Source: Rhodoferax fermentans (lineage in GTDB: Bacteria; Pseudomonadota; Gammaproteobacteria; Burkholderiales; Burkholderiaceae_C). Taken from it: 64,000 bases of DNA. The translations under genes and the position numbers were made by a program. Positions 8,806 through 18,098 of this stretch are shown here, in pieces. The notes under the pieces are model-generated. The model worked only from the letters and a program-made list of their open reading frames with translations, had not been told where the DNA came from and made no database searches. The DNA lies in NCBI RefSeq assembly GCF_002017865.1, contig NZ_MTJN01000002.1, positions 806,001 to 870,000 of the forward strand. Reading direction: 5' to 3'. The stretch's first letter is position 1. Every line of letters begins with the position of its first letter.

Positions 8806-10479
8806 TTGACCCACCTGCTCAACCTGCTCGCCGCGATTGCCCTGCTGGTGTGGGGCACCCACCTGGTGCGCAAGGACACATTGCGGGTGTTGGGCGCCAA
8901 CCTGCGCCGGGTGCTGGCGCAAAGTGTGGGCAACCGTTTCACGGCGGTGCTCTCTGGCGTGGGGGTCACCGCGCTGCTGCAGTCAAGCACCGCCACCGCG
9001 CTGATCATCTCGGCCTTTGTGGGCCAGGGGCTCATGAGCCTACCCGCCGCGTTGGCGGTGATGCTGGGCGCCGATGTGGGCACCAGCCTGATGGCGTTGG
9101 TGTTCTCGCGTGATCTGTCCTGGCTGTCACCGCTGTTCATTTTTCTTGGGGTGGTGCTGTTCATTGCCAAACAAAGCACCAGCACCGGTTATGTCGGACG
9201 CATCCTGATTGGTCTGGGCCTGATGCTGCTGGCGCTGAGCCTGGTCCGGGCCTCGGCCAACGAACTCACGCAAGCGCAGGCGGTGCGCGACCTGCTGGCC
9301 ACCTTGGGCAGCGACCGGCTGCTCGAGATCACCATCGGCGCGGTGTTGTCGGTGCTGAGTTATTCGAGCCTGGCGATTGTGCTGCTGATCGCCACCCTGG
9401 CCAACAGCCATGTGGTCACGGTGGATGTGGCGCTCGGCCTGGTGTTGGGCGCCAACCTGGGCAGTGGCCTGCTGGCGGTATTGACCACGCTGCGCTCCCC
9501 CATCGAAGCGCGTCAGGTCCCCATGGGCAACCTGATCTTCAAGCTGATGGGTGTGGCGCTGATGGCACCCAGCATGGGCCTGTGGCTCAGCCATGTGCGC
9601 CCCAACGTGGCCGACGCGGCCACCACCGTGGTGCTGTTTCACTTCATGTTCAACGCGCTGGCGGCGTTGTTATTCATTGGCCTGACCCAGGTGGTGGCGC
9701 GCTGGGTGGCCTACTGGCTGCCGATCCCCAAGCGCAACGCCCTCAATGGCCGCCACCGCCATCTGGACGCCTCGGCGCTGGCGACACCCTCGGTGGCGCT
9801 GGCCTGTGCGGTGCGCGAGGCCATGCACCAGGCCGACGTGGTGGAGACCATGCTGCGCGGTGTGCTCGATGTGATCAAGACCAACGACCTCGATCTGGCC
9901 AAGTCGCTACAGAAGATGGACGACACGGTGGACCGGCTTTACTCCGACATCAAGTACTACCTGACCAAGATCTCGCGCGAGGCGCTCAACGACAAGGAAG
10001 GCCGACGCTGGACCGATGTGATCAGCTTCACGATCAACATGGAGCAGATCGGCGACATCGTCGAGCGCATCCTCGAAGACATCGAAAACAAGAAGATCCG
10101 CACCGGGCGCGAGTTTTCACCAGCTGGCATGGCCGAGATCACCGAGTTGCATGGTGACTTGGTCAACAACCTGCGTCTGGGCATGAGTGTGTTCCTCAAC
10201 GACGACCCGCGCGACGCGATCAAGTTACTCGAAGAAAAAACGCGTTTCCGTGATCTGGAGCTGAAATACGCCGCCAACCACCTTAACCGGCTGACCGACA
10301 ACACGCTGGAGAGCATCGAAACCAGTTCGTTACACCTGGATTTGATCAGCGAGCTCAAACGCATCAACTCGCTGATTTGTGCGATTGCCTACCCGATTCT
10401 GGAGTCCACCGGCGCGCTGGCGCCCAACCGCCTGCGTCAGCCCGCAGCTGCACCGGGTTCACCTGACTCGGCCATTTGA
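8806..10479 (+). CDS. Na/Pi cotransporter family protein with PhoU-like tail
   Basis: The 557 residues start at a TTG; no in-frame ATG fits the expected first helix. The N-terminal 330 residues hold two inverted Na/Pi-cotransport repeats. The first carries the intact LLQSSTATALI signature. The second has SYSSLAIVLL instead of the usual QSS motif. The C-terminal 220 residues are helical and PhoU-like (DTVDRLYSDIKYYLTKIS, NMEQIGDIVERILEDI). The group is thought to move phosphate with sodium, perhaps outwards. It follows lspA by 25 bases and may be in the same transcript. Confidence 0.88.
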   Translation: MTHLLNLLAAIALLVWGTHLVRKDTLRVLGANLRRVLAQSVGNRFTAVLSGVGVTALLQSSTATALIISAFVGQGLMSLPAALAVMLGADVGTSLMALVFSRDLSWLSPLFIFLGVVLFIAKQSTSTGYVGRILIGLGLMLLALSLVRASANELTQAQAVRDLLATLGSDRLLEITIGAVLSVLSYSSLAIVLLIATLANSHVVTVDVALGLVLGANLGSGLLAVLTTLRSPIEARQVPMGNLIFKLMGVALMAPSMGLWLSHVRPNVADAATTVVLFHFMFNALAALLFIGLTQVVARWVAYWLPIPKRNALNGRHRHLDASALATPSVALACAVREAMHQADVVETMLRGVLDVIKTNDLDLAKSLQKMDDTVDRLYSDIKYYLTKISREALNDKEGRRWTDVISFTINMEQIGDIVERILEDIENKKIRTGREFSPAGMAEITELHGDLVNNLRLGMSVFLNDDPRDAIKLLEEKTRFRDLELKYAANHLNRLTDNTLESIETSSLHLDLISELKRINSLICAIAYPILESTGALAPNRLRQPAAAPGSPDSAI

Positions 10480-10516
10480 GCGCATGTCCAGTGGGCTGGA
10501 CGCGCGCACCCGCCAC

Positions 10517-11044
10517 ATGAAGCGCACATCACTCACCCTGACCCTGGCTCTGGCGGCCCTGTTCGCCAGCCCCTGGGTGCACGCACAAAACCACCAACTT
10601 GCCACCTGGCCAGCACACCGCCCTGTCCCGGCACGGGTGGGCACCGACCTTCAGGGCAAGGTGTGGCACTTGGCCGACTTGCGTGGCAAGGCGGTGTTGA
10701 TCAATTTTTGGGCCAGTTGGTGTGCGCCCTGCCTGGCAGAAATGCCGTCCCTGCAAACCTTGGCGCAAGCCTATGGGCCCGAGAAACTGGTGGTGCTGGC
10801 GGTGAACTTCAAGGAGTCAAACGCCATCGTGCAGCGTTTTGTGCAACGAACCCAGTTTGATCTGCCGGTGCTGCTGGACCCGACCGGGGTGATGGCAAAC
10901 CAGTGGGGTGCCCGTGTGTTCCCGACCACCGTGTTGGTGGCCGCCAACGGGCAAGTGCGTACAGTGATTCGCGGTGAGGTGGATTGGTCAAGCCAGCAGG
11001 CCGCCACACTGATCGAGCCTTTGCTGAACCCTTCGGCCCCCTAG
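10517..11044 (+). CDS. TlpA-type exported thioredoxin
   Basis: The 175 residues begin with a signal peptide (MKRTSLTLTLALAALFASPWVHAQ). A thioredoxin fold follows with the redox site WASWCAPC and the cis-proline loop near VFPTTVLV. It is likely a periplasmic disulfide reductase of the TlpA/ResA class, used for cytochrome c maturation or oxidase copper-site assembly. The ATG at 10517 is chosen because it opens the signal peptide; longer versions overlap the transporter gene in another frame. Confidence 0.85.
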   Translation: MKRTSLTLTLALAALFASPWVHAQNHQLATWPAHRPVPARVGTDLQGKVWHLADLRGKAVLINFWASWCAPCLAEMPSLQTLAQAYGPEKLVVLAVNFKESNAIVQRFVQRTQFDLPVLLDPTGVMANQWGARVFPTTVLVAANGQVRTVIRGEVDWSSQQAATLIEPLLNPSAP

Positions 11045-11172
11045 GCCCTCCAGGCACACCGCGATAATCTGCGCTTCGACCACGGGCCAGCCCGGCATCG
11101 CCACAGCCGAGATGCGTACCTTTCCCTACGCAGACGGCACTTGTCCTTTTCCACTTTTCCGGAGCTCTCTAC

Positions 11173-12300
11173 ATGACCCCCGTTCACACCCAAGCACGCC
11201 GTGCTTTTATGAAAAATATGGCGGCAGCCGCCGCAGCAGCTTCATTGCCTGCTATATCTTTTGCACAAAACACAGCAGCGACCGAACACAAGTTTGCGCC
11301 GCAAGCAGGCACCTGGCGCAGTTTTGAGGTCACCACCCGGGTCAACATCCTCAAGCCCCAAGGTGTCACACGCCTGTGGCTGCCCATGCCGTCCGTCAAT
11401 ACCGACTGGCAACAATCCTTGGGCAGCAGTTTCTCCAGCAATGGCAAGACCCAGATCACCAGCGATGGTCGGTATGGTGCACAGATGTTGTATGTCGAGT
11501 TTGCCGAGAACGAAGCCAAACCTGTTGTCGAGCTGACCAGCAAAGTCCGGACCCAAAACCGCTCTGTCGACTGGGCACACCCACACGCCGCCAGCGAAGA
11601 CCAGGCGGCGCTGAACTATTGGACCCAGCCCACCCATTTGTTGCCCACCGACGGCATCGTGCGCCAGACCGCGCTGCAAGCCATTCGCGGCGCACGTACC
11701 GATGTTGAAAAAGCCCAAAAACTCTACGACTGGGTGGTGGTCAACACCTTCCGTGAACCCAAGGTGCAAGGCTGCGGCGAGGGCGAGATCCAGACCATGC
11801 TGGAAACCGGCAACCTGGGTGGCAAATGTGCGGACCTGAATGCGCTGTTTGTCGGCTTGTGCCGCTCGGTCGGTCTGCCCGCCCGCGATGTTTACGGGCT
11901 GCGGTTGGCGCCCTCGGCCTTTGGTTACAAGCAGTTGGGTGGCAATTCAGCCAGCCTGCAGGGTGCACAGCACTGCCGGGCTGAGGTCTACCTCAAGCAG
12001 TATGGCTGGGTGGCGATGGACCCTGCGGACGTGACCAAGGTCATGCGCCAGGAAACACCAGAGTGGATCAAGTCGTCCAACCATGCCCTGGTGGCCCCGG
12101 TCAACAAGGCCCTTTTTGGCAGCTGGGAAGGCAACTGGATGGCCTACAACACCGCCCACGACGTGACGCTGCCCCATTCCACCGGGCCGCGCTTGGGCTT
12201 CCTGATGTACCCGGTGGCCGAAAATGCCGCTGGCCGCCTGGACTCTTACGCCCCGGACGACTTCAAATACCAGATCAGCGCCCGGGACATCACGGCTTGA
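11173..12300 (+). CDS. Tat-exported transglutaminase-like protein
   Basis: The 375 residues begin with a twin-arginine leader (ARRAFMKNMAAAAAAASLP) ending near SFAQ. The core has the transglutaminase-like fold: catalytic cysteine in GGKCADLNALFVGLCRSVGLPAR, the histidine region QHCRAEVYLKQYGWVAMDPADV and its aspartate. Proteins of this type are predicted proteases or amidases rather than true transglutaminases; the substrate is unknown. GGAG precedes the ATG at a suitable distance. A Tat leader suggests export in folded form. Confidence 0.85.
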   Translation: MTPVHTQARRAFMKNMAAAAAAASLPAISFAQNTAATEHKFAPQAGTWRSFEVTTRVNILKPQGVTRLWLPMPSVNTDWQQSLGSSFSSNGKTQITSDGRYGAQMLYVEFAENEAKPVVELTSKVRTQNRSVDWAHPHAASEDQAALNYWTQPTHLLPTDGIVRQTALQAIRGARTDVEKAQKLYDWVVVNTFREPKVQGCGEGEIQTMLETGNLGGKCADLNALFVGLCRSVGLPARDVYGLRLAPSAFGYKQLGGNSASLQGAQHCRAEVYLKQYGWVAMDPADVTKVMRQETPEWIKSSNHALVAPVNKALFGSWEGNWMAYNTAHDVTLPHSTGPRLGFLMYPVAENAAGRLDSYAPDDFKYQISARDITA

Positions 12301-12367
12301 TGGTCAGACTGGGCTTGGGGTGTCCCCACGCCCGCTGACACGGTGTCGGTTTTTATAGAGGTTCTGG

Positions 12368-12490
12368 ATGAAAGTCTTATTTGTTCTTGCTTTGGCTACA
12401 TGGGTTTGCGGGTGCGCTCACGCCACCGCAGAATCCGGGCACAACACCGTGATCGTGCAAAGCAACACCCCTGGGTTGGAAGGCCGATGA
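12368..12490 (+). CDS. 40-residue lipoprotein-like peptide overlapping miaA
   Basis: A short frame with GAGG spaced for the ATG encodes a hydrophobic leader [16 protein letters not shown] followed by about 25 polar residues ending TPGLEGR. VCGC resembles a lipobox, with Cys16 as the candidate lipidated residue; cleavage after AHA by signal peptidase I is an alternative. Its stop overlaps the miaA start as ATGA, the typical arrangement of translational coupling. This supports a real gene, or a leader peptide that controls miaA translation. No family is recognised. Confidence 0.6.
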   Translation: MKVLFVLALATWVCGCAHATAESGHNTVIVQSNTPGLEGR

Positions 12491-13500
12491 ACCAGCCCGC
12501 TGCCCTGCCCCCCTACTTGGCGCTGGTTGGCCCCACCGCAGCGGGCAAAACCGCCGCCGCGCTGGCCATTGCACAGCAACACCCGGTCGAGATCATCAGC
12601 ATTGACTCGGCCCTGGTTTACCGGGGCATGGACATTGGCACCGCCAAACCCAGCGCAGCTGAACTGGCCGCCGCACCGCACCATCTGATCAACATCCGCG
12701 ACCCCTTGCACGCCTACAGCGCGGCCGAGTTTGTGGCAGATGCCAGCCAGCTGATCCACGACATCCACACCCGTGGCAAGTTGCCGTTGCTGGTCGGTGG
12801 CACCATGCTGTATCTGAAGGCCCTGCGCCAGGGTCTGGACGACCTGCCCAAGGCCGATGCGGCCGTGCGCGCCCAGATCGAATTGGAAGCCGCGCAACAC
12901 GGCTGGCCCGCGATGCATGCTGAGCTGGCGCAAGTGGACCCGGTCACGGCCGCACGGCTGGCACCTGGCGACTCACAACGCATCTCGCGGGCGCTGGAGG
13001 TGTGGCGCCTCACCGGGCAAACGCTGGCCAGTTTTCACACTAGCAAAAAAGAAGCTACTAGCCCAATGGATACAAGGGCTACAGGCCCAAATGGTGCTGA
13101 AGATGCTGCAACGTCGATGCTGATCTCGCTGGAGCCGCTGGAGCGCAGCTGGCTGCATTTGCGCATTGCCCAGCGTTTTGACGAGATGCTCAGACAAGGC
13201 TTGCTCGACGAGGTGCAGGCCTTGCGCGCGCGCGGTGACCTGAACCCCGATTTGCCCTCGATGCGCTGCGTCGGTTACCGCCAGGTCTGGGAAGCGCTCG
13301 ACGGCCTGTGGCCTATCAGTGAGTTGCGCGACAAAGGCATTTTTGCCACCCGCCAACTCGCCAAACGCCAGATCACCTGGCTACGCAGCATGCCCGAGCG
13401 CCAGGTTGTGGCCTGCGATACACCCGATGCATTGCAACAGGTGCTGGCGCTGGCCAATACCTTTGTGGCGGGTTTGCCCCCAGAGACACTGCGGCACTGA
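12487..13500 (+). CDS. miaA: tRNA dimethylallyltransferase
   Basis: Adds a dimethylallyl group to A37 of tRNAs reading UNN codons. The 337 residues show the P-loop [15 protein letters not shown] near residues 16-30, [19 protein letters not shown], the [11 protein letters not shown] segment and [13 protein letters not shown], and the C-terminal [15 protein letters not shown] and [14 protein letters not shown]. Residues 184-203, between the [10 protein letters not shown] helix and the [17 protein letters not shown] strand, are encoded by a copy of the palindromic repeat. The start overlaps the upstream small peptide gene by four bases. Confidence 0.96.
   Translation: MNQPAALPPYLALVGPTAAGKTAAALAIAQQHPVEIISIDSALVYRGMDIGTAKPSAAELAAAPHHLINIRDPLHAYSAAEFVADASQLIHDIHTRGKLPLLVGGTMLYLKALRQGLDDLPKADAAVRAQIELEAAQHGWPAMHAELAQVDPVTAARLAPGDSQRISRALEVWRLTGQTLASFHTSKKEATSPMDTRATGPNGAEDAATSMLISLEPLERSWLHLRIAQRFDEMLRQGLLDEVQALRARGDLNPDLPSMRCVGYRQVWEALDGLWPISELRDKGIFATRQLAKRQITWLRSMPERQVVACDTPDALQQVLALANTFVAGLPPETLRH
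13036..13096 (+). repeat. Palindromic repeat, in-frame copy C inside miaA
   Basis: Visible order: GAAGCTACTAGCCC, AATGGATACAAGGGCTAC and AGGCCCAAATGG. It keeps the miaA frame and encodes a Ser/Thr/Lys-rich linker ([19 protein letters not shown]). Confidence 0.8.
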
Positions 13501-13550
13501 CATCTGGCCTATCCTCGCCGCACCGCAGGACAGCCCCACAGCACCCCACC

Positions 13551-14213
13551 ATGAGCCTGATCATCCAGAACTTGAGCAAACACTACGGCAGCGTGCCGGT
13601 GTTTCGCAACGTCTCGCTTCATGTGCAGACGGGTGAGTTTGTCGCCATCGTGGGTGAATCGGGTGTCGGCAAATCCACCCTGCTCAACTGCATGGCCGGG
13701 CTCGACAGCTGGGACAGCGGCAGCGTGCTGCTGGACGGGCTGGACCTGAGCACCCAGAGTGACGACCAGCTGGCCCGCCTGCGGCGCGAAAAAACCGGTT
13801 TTGTGTTCCAGGCCTTCCACGTGTTGCCGCACCTGAGCGTGAGCCAGAACGTGGCCCTGCCGCTGATGCTGCTGGGTCAGCTGGACGAGGCACGCGTACA
13901 AACCATGTTGACCGAGGTCGGCCTCGAAGGTTTGGGTGAGCGCCTGCCACAACAGCTCAGCGGTGGCCAGTTGCAGCGGGTGGCGATTGCCCGGGCGCTG
14001 GTGCACCGGCCGATGTTGCTGCTGGCCGACGAACCTACCGGCAACCTCGACCCACGCACCGCCGAGCGGGTGATGGACGCCCTGGTCAGCCAGACCCGCG
14101 CCCATGGCGCCGCGATGGTGCTGGTGACACACTCGGTGGCCGCTGCGGCGCGTGCCGACCGCAGGCTGCTGCTGACTGCCGACGGTTTGCTGGACCATGC
14201 TGATCCGGCTTGA
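13551..14213 (+). CDS. ABC transporter ATPase of the LolD/YbbA type
   Basis: The 220 residues hold one nucleotide-binding domain: Walker A GESGVGKST near residue 35, signature [15 protein letters not shown], Walker B LLLADEPTGNLD and the switch histidine in VLVTHS. This type pairs with FtsX-like permeases (LolCE, MacB, YbbP), but none is adjacent. The only FtsX-type permease in the window is at 24578, 10 kb away, and is a plausible partner. The end overlaps the start of the next gene by 17 bases. Confidence 0.9.
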   Translation: MSLIIQNLSKHYGSVPVFRNVSLHVQTGEFVAIVGESGVGKSTLLNCMAGLDSWDSGSVLLDGLDLSTQSDDQLARLRREKTGFVFQAFHVLPHLSVSQNVALPLMLLGQLDEARVQTMLTEVGLEGLGERLPQQLSGGQLQRVAIARALVHRPMLLLADEPTGNLDPRTAERVMDALVSQTRAHGAAMVLVTHSVAAAARADRRLLLTADGLLDHADPA

Positions 14214-16074
14214 CTTTGCCGACCCGCACCGCCCACCCGGCGCACCCGACGCCGCAGGCACACCAGGCAGCAGCGCAGCATCGGGCACTTTGCGCGCCAG
14301 TTTCGAGGCACCGCTACACACACTGATCGCCCACACGCCCGAGCAGGTCAAACCTCTGCTAAACGCGGTGGACAACTTTGCCAAGCAAGGCCTGTGGTGT
14401 GTGGGGTATTTACGTTATGAAGCGGCCAGCGCCTTCGATGCGGCACTGCAAACCCACCCAGCAAACGGCCCGCTGGCTTGGTTTGGCGTGTTTGAACAGG
14501 CCCAAACCTGGCCAGAGACGCCAACGGTGGCCACTGCAGCCCGGTCACAAGATGCACCGCCTCCAGCGGCCCCAGGTGGCCCTGGTTCGCAAATTCAGCC
14601 CCAAGACCTGACGCCCACTTCTGTGACTTGGCAGAACCCACTGAGCCACGAGCAGTTCGATAACAACCTGGCCACCATCCACGAGGCGATTGGCGCCGGT
14701 GAGTATTACCAGGTGAACTACACGACCCCACTGCAAGGTGACTTTGTGGGCGACCCGCTGGTGCTGTTCGCACGCCTGCAACAAGCCCAACCCGGTGGTT
14801 ACGCGGCGTTCATTGACACTGGCGCCGAGCAAATCCTGTCCGTTTCACCCGAGCTGTTTTTTGACTGGGACGGCCAGCACATCCTGACCCGGCCAATGAA
14901 AGGCACCGCCCCACGCGGCCAGACGCCGCAGGAGGATGCGGCCTTGGTGCAAGCGCTCACAGCGTCACCCAAGGAACGCGCCGAGAACGTGATGATTGTG
15001 GATTTGCTGCGCAACGACCTGTCGCGCATCGCCCTTCCCCACACGGTGCAGGTGCCGTCCCTGTTTGCCGTGCAGACCCTGCCCACGGTGCACCAGATGG
15101 TGTCGGACGTGACCGCTCAAACCCGCCCCAGTACGAGCTTGAGCGAAGTGTTTGGCGCGCTGTTTCCTTGCGGCTCGATCACCGGCGCACCCAAAGTGCG
15201 GGCCATGCAGGCCATCCACGACCTTGAACCCGAGGCTCGCGACGTCTACTGCGGTGCCATCGGTGTGGTGCGTCCCGGCGGCCACGCCACCTTCAACGTG
15301 GCGATCCGCACGGTGACGCTGTATGGCCAACAAGCCCGCTGCGGTATTGGCAGCGGCATCACCTTTGACGCCACCGCGCCCAACGAATGGCGTGAATGGC
15401 AACACAAACGCGGTTTTCTGGAGCGCGCCAGCGAAGCCTTTCAACTGCTGGAAACCCTGCGTCTGCAGGCCGGTGTGTTTCACCATTTAGGAGCACACTT
15501 GGCAAGATTGGCGAGGGCTGCAGCGCATTTTGGCTATCCTTATGACGAGGGGCGTGTGCGCGCTGCCTTGCAAACCCTGCTGGGCCCCAACACGCCTCAT
15601 CAAGATGACAGCGTTGCCTGGCGGGTGCGCCTGCTGCTGGATGCCCAGGGAACACCGGTGGTTGAGAGGTTTAAGCTAAATCACACCCCAGCCCTCGTAT
15701 CGCTTGGGCTAGCAGCTATTCCTTTTGAAGCAGCACAGAGTGAATTCACCCGCTTCAAAACCACCCGCCGCGCCCACTACGAGGCCTTGGCCCCCACCGA
15801 CCCAGCCGCTTTTGACACCCTGCTCTACAACGAACGTGGTGAACTGACCGAATGCACCCGAGGTAACATCGCGGTGCTGCTGGACGGCCAGTGGCTCACC
15901 CCCGCACTGCACTGCGGCCTGCTGGATGGCGTGGGGCGGGCGCAGTATCTGGCGCAAGGCCGATTAAAAGAAGCCATCATCACCCTGGCCGACCTGCCGC
16001 GTGTGCAGCGCTGGGCATTTGTCAACAGCTTGCGCGGGTGGGTGGATGCGCAGCTGGTGGGCAGGGGCGACTGA
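14197..16074 (+). CDS. pabB: Aminodeoxychorismate synthase component I fused to aminodeoxychorismate lyase
   Basis: A fusion of 625 residues. The first 420 or so are a chorismate-binding enzyme domain with YYQVNYTTPL, GTAPRG, ENVMIVDLLRNDLSRI and PCGSITGAPKVRAMQAI. The remainder is a PabC-like class IV PLP lyase with LLETLRLQAGVFHHLGAHLARL, TLLYNERGELTECTRGN and CGLLDGVGR. Together they convert chorismate to p-aminobenzoate for folate, needing a separate glutamine amidotransferase. The lyase half contains a repeat-encoded segment near residues 492-513. The ATG lies inside the previous gene. Confidence 0.9.
   Translation: MLIRLDFADPHRPPGAPDAAGTPGSSAASGTLRASFEAPLHTLIAHTPEQVKPLLNAVDNFAKQGLWCVGYLRYEAASAFDAALQTHPANGPLAWFGVFEQAQTWPETPTVATAARSQDAPPPAAPGGPGSQIQPQDLTPTSVTWQNPLSHEQFDNNLATIHEAIGAGEYYQVNYTTPLQGDFVGDPLVLFARLQQAQPGGYAAFIDTGAEQILSVSPELFFDWDGQHILTRPMKGTAPRGQTPQEDAALVQALTASPKERAENVMIVDLLRNDLSRIALPHTVQVPSLFAVQTLPTVHQMVSDVTAQTRPSTSLSEVFGALFPCGSITGAPKVRAMQAIHDLEPEARDVYCGAIGVVRPGGHATFNVAIRTVTLYGQQARCGIGSGITFDATAPNEWREWQHKRGFLERASEAFQLLETLRLQAGVFHHLGAHLARLARAAAHFGYPYDEGRVRAALQTLLGPNTPHQDDSVAWRVRLLLDAQGTPVVERFKLNHTPALVSLGLAAIPFEAAQSEFTRFKTTRRAHYEALAPTDPAAFDTLLYNERGELTECTRGNIAVLLDGQWLTPALHCGLLDGVGRAQYLAQGRLKEAIITLADLPRVQRWAFVNSLRGWVDAQLVGRGD
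15672..15733 (-). repeat. Palindromic repeat, in-frame copy D inside the pabB fusion
   Basis: On the minus strand it reads AATAGCTGCTAGCCC, AAGCGATACGAGGGCT and GGGGTGTGATTTAG, in family order but reverse to the gene. On the plus strand it is translated without a stop (KLNHTPALVSLGLAAIPFEA). Confidence 0.7.
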
Positions 16075-16641
16075 GTGCATCCAACGGGCTGGCCGCGCCG
16101 CCCACCACCAACTTAAGCACATACGTGTCAATCAAGATGCTGGAAACAGCCAGAACCACCCCAACGCTGCCCAGATAAGGGGGCTTGGTAGCCAAGGCAA
16201 CTGCACGGCCAGAACTCGATCCCACAACAGCAAGGTGCTCAGCGCCTGATTGAGGGTGGCCACCGACACGTTGCGCTGTGTAGTCAACATGGAGGAAAAC
16301 TGCTGTACCTCCACCGCAACCATGTCACTCGGGTGATGAAAATCTCACCCAATACACGTCAGCCTCTTCTGTGCGCAGGCTATAGTCTTTGTGACGCAAG
16401 ACCTCTCGCCATCAGTCCTGCAACCGGGTCGATTAGGGGAGTTTGGAGAATGGTTTTCATGAGAGGCACAACAACCTTTTTGTTTACACAGCCTTCGGCT
16501 TTTAGATCAGGGCTGCAAGCGACTGTTTGGCGATGGTAGAACACCCGTAAAAACTCGCTTACCCAGCTTTTTATGCCGTCTAGGGCGGGCTGCTCAGGAT
16601 AAGCACTTGACTCCATCACGTTCTACATCAAAAGGACACCA
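16075..16641. other. Gene-poor accessory stretch
   Basis: No intact gene is supported between the pabB stop and the frameshifted gene at 16642. Base composition shifts from GC-rich to more AT-rich near 16.3 kb. The left part holds a degraded membrane-protein fragment on the minus strand (listed separately). Short frames at 16333-16539 (plus) and 16380-16619 (minus) have no recognisable motif. Confidence 0.5.
16132..16323 (-). pseudogene. Degraded membrane-protein fragment, perhaps an ABC exporter transmembrane segment
   Basis: The minus-strand frame reads VEVQQFSSMLTTQRNVS, then TLNQALSTLLLWDRVLAVQL, before running into unrelated sequence. A second frame just downstream (ending near 16080) continues with hydrophobic residues (GVVLAVSSILIDTYVLKLVVG). 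This looks like one membrane segment broken by a frameshift. The pattern faintly resembles the helix pair before the ATPase of peptidase-containing ABC exporters. That match is from memory only and weak. Confidence 0.3.
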
Positions 16642-17054
16642 ATGAGTTCGACCGTGTTTTCACGATATTTTCAGGCGTTGTAACGTTCGTTCTCGGCCAG
16701 GTTTTTGTGAAACCGGTTATTGATCCTGTCCAAGACTTGAAGAAAACGATTAGGCAGATTTCCCACTGCCTTATTGAACGTGCAAACGTAATTGCAAATC
16801 CCGGCATTCCAACTTCCGCAGTGAAGCGTGAAAATTCGCAAGATCTGCGGTGCCTTTCATCTCAGCTGCAAGCCCATCTATATTTGGTTCCGCTGTATGG
16901 CATCATGGGGAAGGTTTTCATTCTTGCGTCAAAGCAAAGCATACGTGCCGCTTCCATTGCATTAATTGGTCTCTCGAACAGCATACATCAGCCATCCGAG
17001 CATATTTACAATGGAAGTGAAAAGCGTGTTGAGACCATATGCGACTCGCAATGA
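16642..17054 (+). pseudogene. Membrane-anchored hypothetical protein, frameshifted at its fifth codon
   Basis: An ATG at 16642 preceded by AAAAGGACACC opens a frame that stops after 13 codons. The adjacent frame is open from before that ATG to 17054. It encodes EFDRVFTIFSGVVTFVLGQVF, a membrane anchor, and then DPVQDLKKTIRQISHCLIERA, IPTSAVKRENSQDLRCLSSQLQ and the tail KRVETICDSQ. One base lost or gained between ATGAG and TTCGACC would join start and body. The only in-frame start left, GTG 16707, would remove the anchor. It may be a pseudogene, a sequencing error or a real restart. The body is like a family of uncharacterised proteobacterial proteins; function unknown. Confidence 0.55.
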
Positions 17055-17207
17055 ATCTTTCTAGCAGAGGGTGATCGGTTGCAAAAAAATTCTTGACGTT
17101 GAACCCATTACTTCAGTGAACCACCACACGCTGCACCTGTGGTTCTCTCAGTTTTGCGACGGTAACCCCTTAATTAAAATCTTATATCTTCTTCTTTAGC
17201 AAGACCC

Positions 17208-17891
17208 GTGAGTAACACAAAAAATATCCTCCTTTTGGTAGGCCGAGATGATTGGCAAAAAGATGAGGCTTTGAATTTAGTTTTACTCAATAAGTTAACA
17301 AAATACAATATCGAAATAATTTGGGAAGACCCTGCAGCCAAAGTCATTCATCATCTCAGAAAAATTGAGAACAAAATAGGCATTCATGAGAAAACAGTAA
17401 AACACCTGAATCTCCGGATAGTTCAGATAGTTTATGGATTATTAAACCCATCTTATCTTGCCTATCTCTATAAAAGAAGAAGCAAATCTGTGTTATCTCG
17501 TTGCCATTCATTAGCAAAAATGATTTGCAAACGTGGTATTGCGGCACAGACAATCATTCTTTCACGATCTTCTGGCGGGCGAGTTGCATCGTTAATTGCA
17601 GATGAATTGGGAATCAAACATATTGTTTGTTTAGGCTACCCTTTCAATCATCCAGATCACGGGGATGAACCCGAACGATATGCACACTTGGTACATTTAA
17701 AAACACCAATGCTCATTATTCAAGGGATTGATGATGCGTATGGCGGCTTAGAAATAAAATACAAGTATGCTTTTAGTGAAAACATAGAGCTCTCTTTTTT
17801 CAAATCCGATCATAACTTCGACATTTCCGATGCAATGGCTCACGAAATCGTCGAGTTGATTGAACGTGTCACGGGTTTGGGCCAAAAATAA
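17208..17891 (+). CDS. Alpha/beta-hydrolase-like protein (KANL3/Tex30-like), AT-rich
   Basis: Starts at GTG and encodes 227 residues. The C-terminal half resembles the KANL3/Tex30 type of alpha/beta hydrolase: IILSRSSGGRVASLIADE (nucleophile elbow, Ser of SSGG), HIVCLGYPFNHPD, HLVHLKTPMLIIQGIDDAYGG (acid) and KSDHNFD (histidine). The N-terminal half is basic and unusual (HLNLRIVQIVYGLLNPS). Base composition and codon choice (AAA, TTA, ATA frequent) differ sharply from all neighbours, so horizontal transfer is likely. No partner genes are seen. Confidence 0.65.
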   Translation: MSNTKNILLLVGRDDWQKDEALNLVLLNKLTKYNIEIIWEDPAAKVIHHLRKIENKIGIHEKTVKHLNLRIVQIVYGLLNPSYLAYLYKRRSKSVLSRCHSLAKMICKRGIAAQTIILSRSSGGRVASLIADELGIKHIVCLGYPFNHPDHGDEPERYAHLVHLKTPMLIIQGIDDAYGGLEIKYKYAFSENIELSFFKSDHNFDISDAMAHEIVELIERVTGLGQK

Positions 17892-17998
17892 CAAAACTTG
17901 ACGCTAGACGACATGACGTGCCCTCATTGAAGTAAAAGTTAACCCGCCTTGCAGACCGCACGCACTCTACAGGGATGACCCGGTGCCGGACAATGTAT

Positions 17999-18052
17999 AA
18001 AAATGGCACGCTATCCCTGATGTTACCTGGGCTAGCAGCTATACATTCTGAA
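17999..18052 (-). repeat. Palindromic repeat, intergenic copy P
   Basis: On the minus strand it shows ATAGCTGCTAGCCCAG, a loop and a GGGATAGCG-type tail. The stem is imperfect, making this one of the more diverged copies. Confidence 0.5.
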
Positions 18053-18098
18053 TCTTCCAACAGCTACTTCGGACGCTTCAAAATCACGCGCTGCGGCA

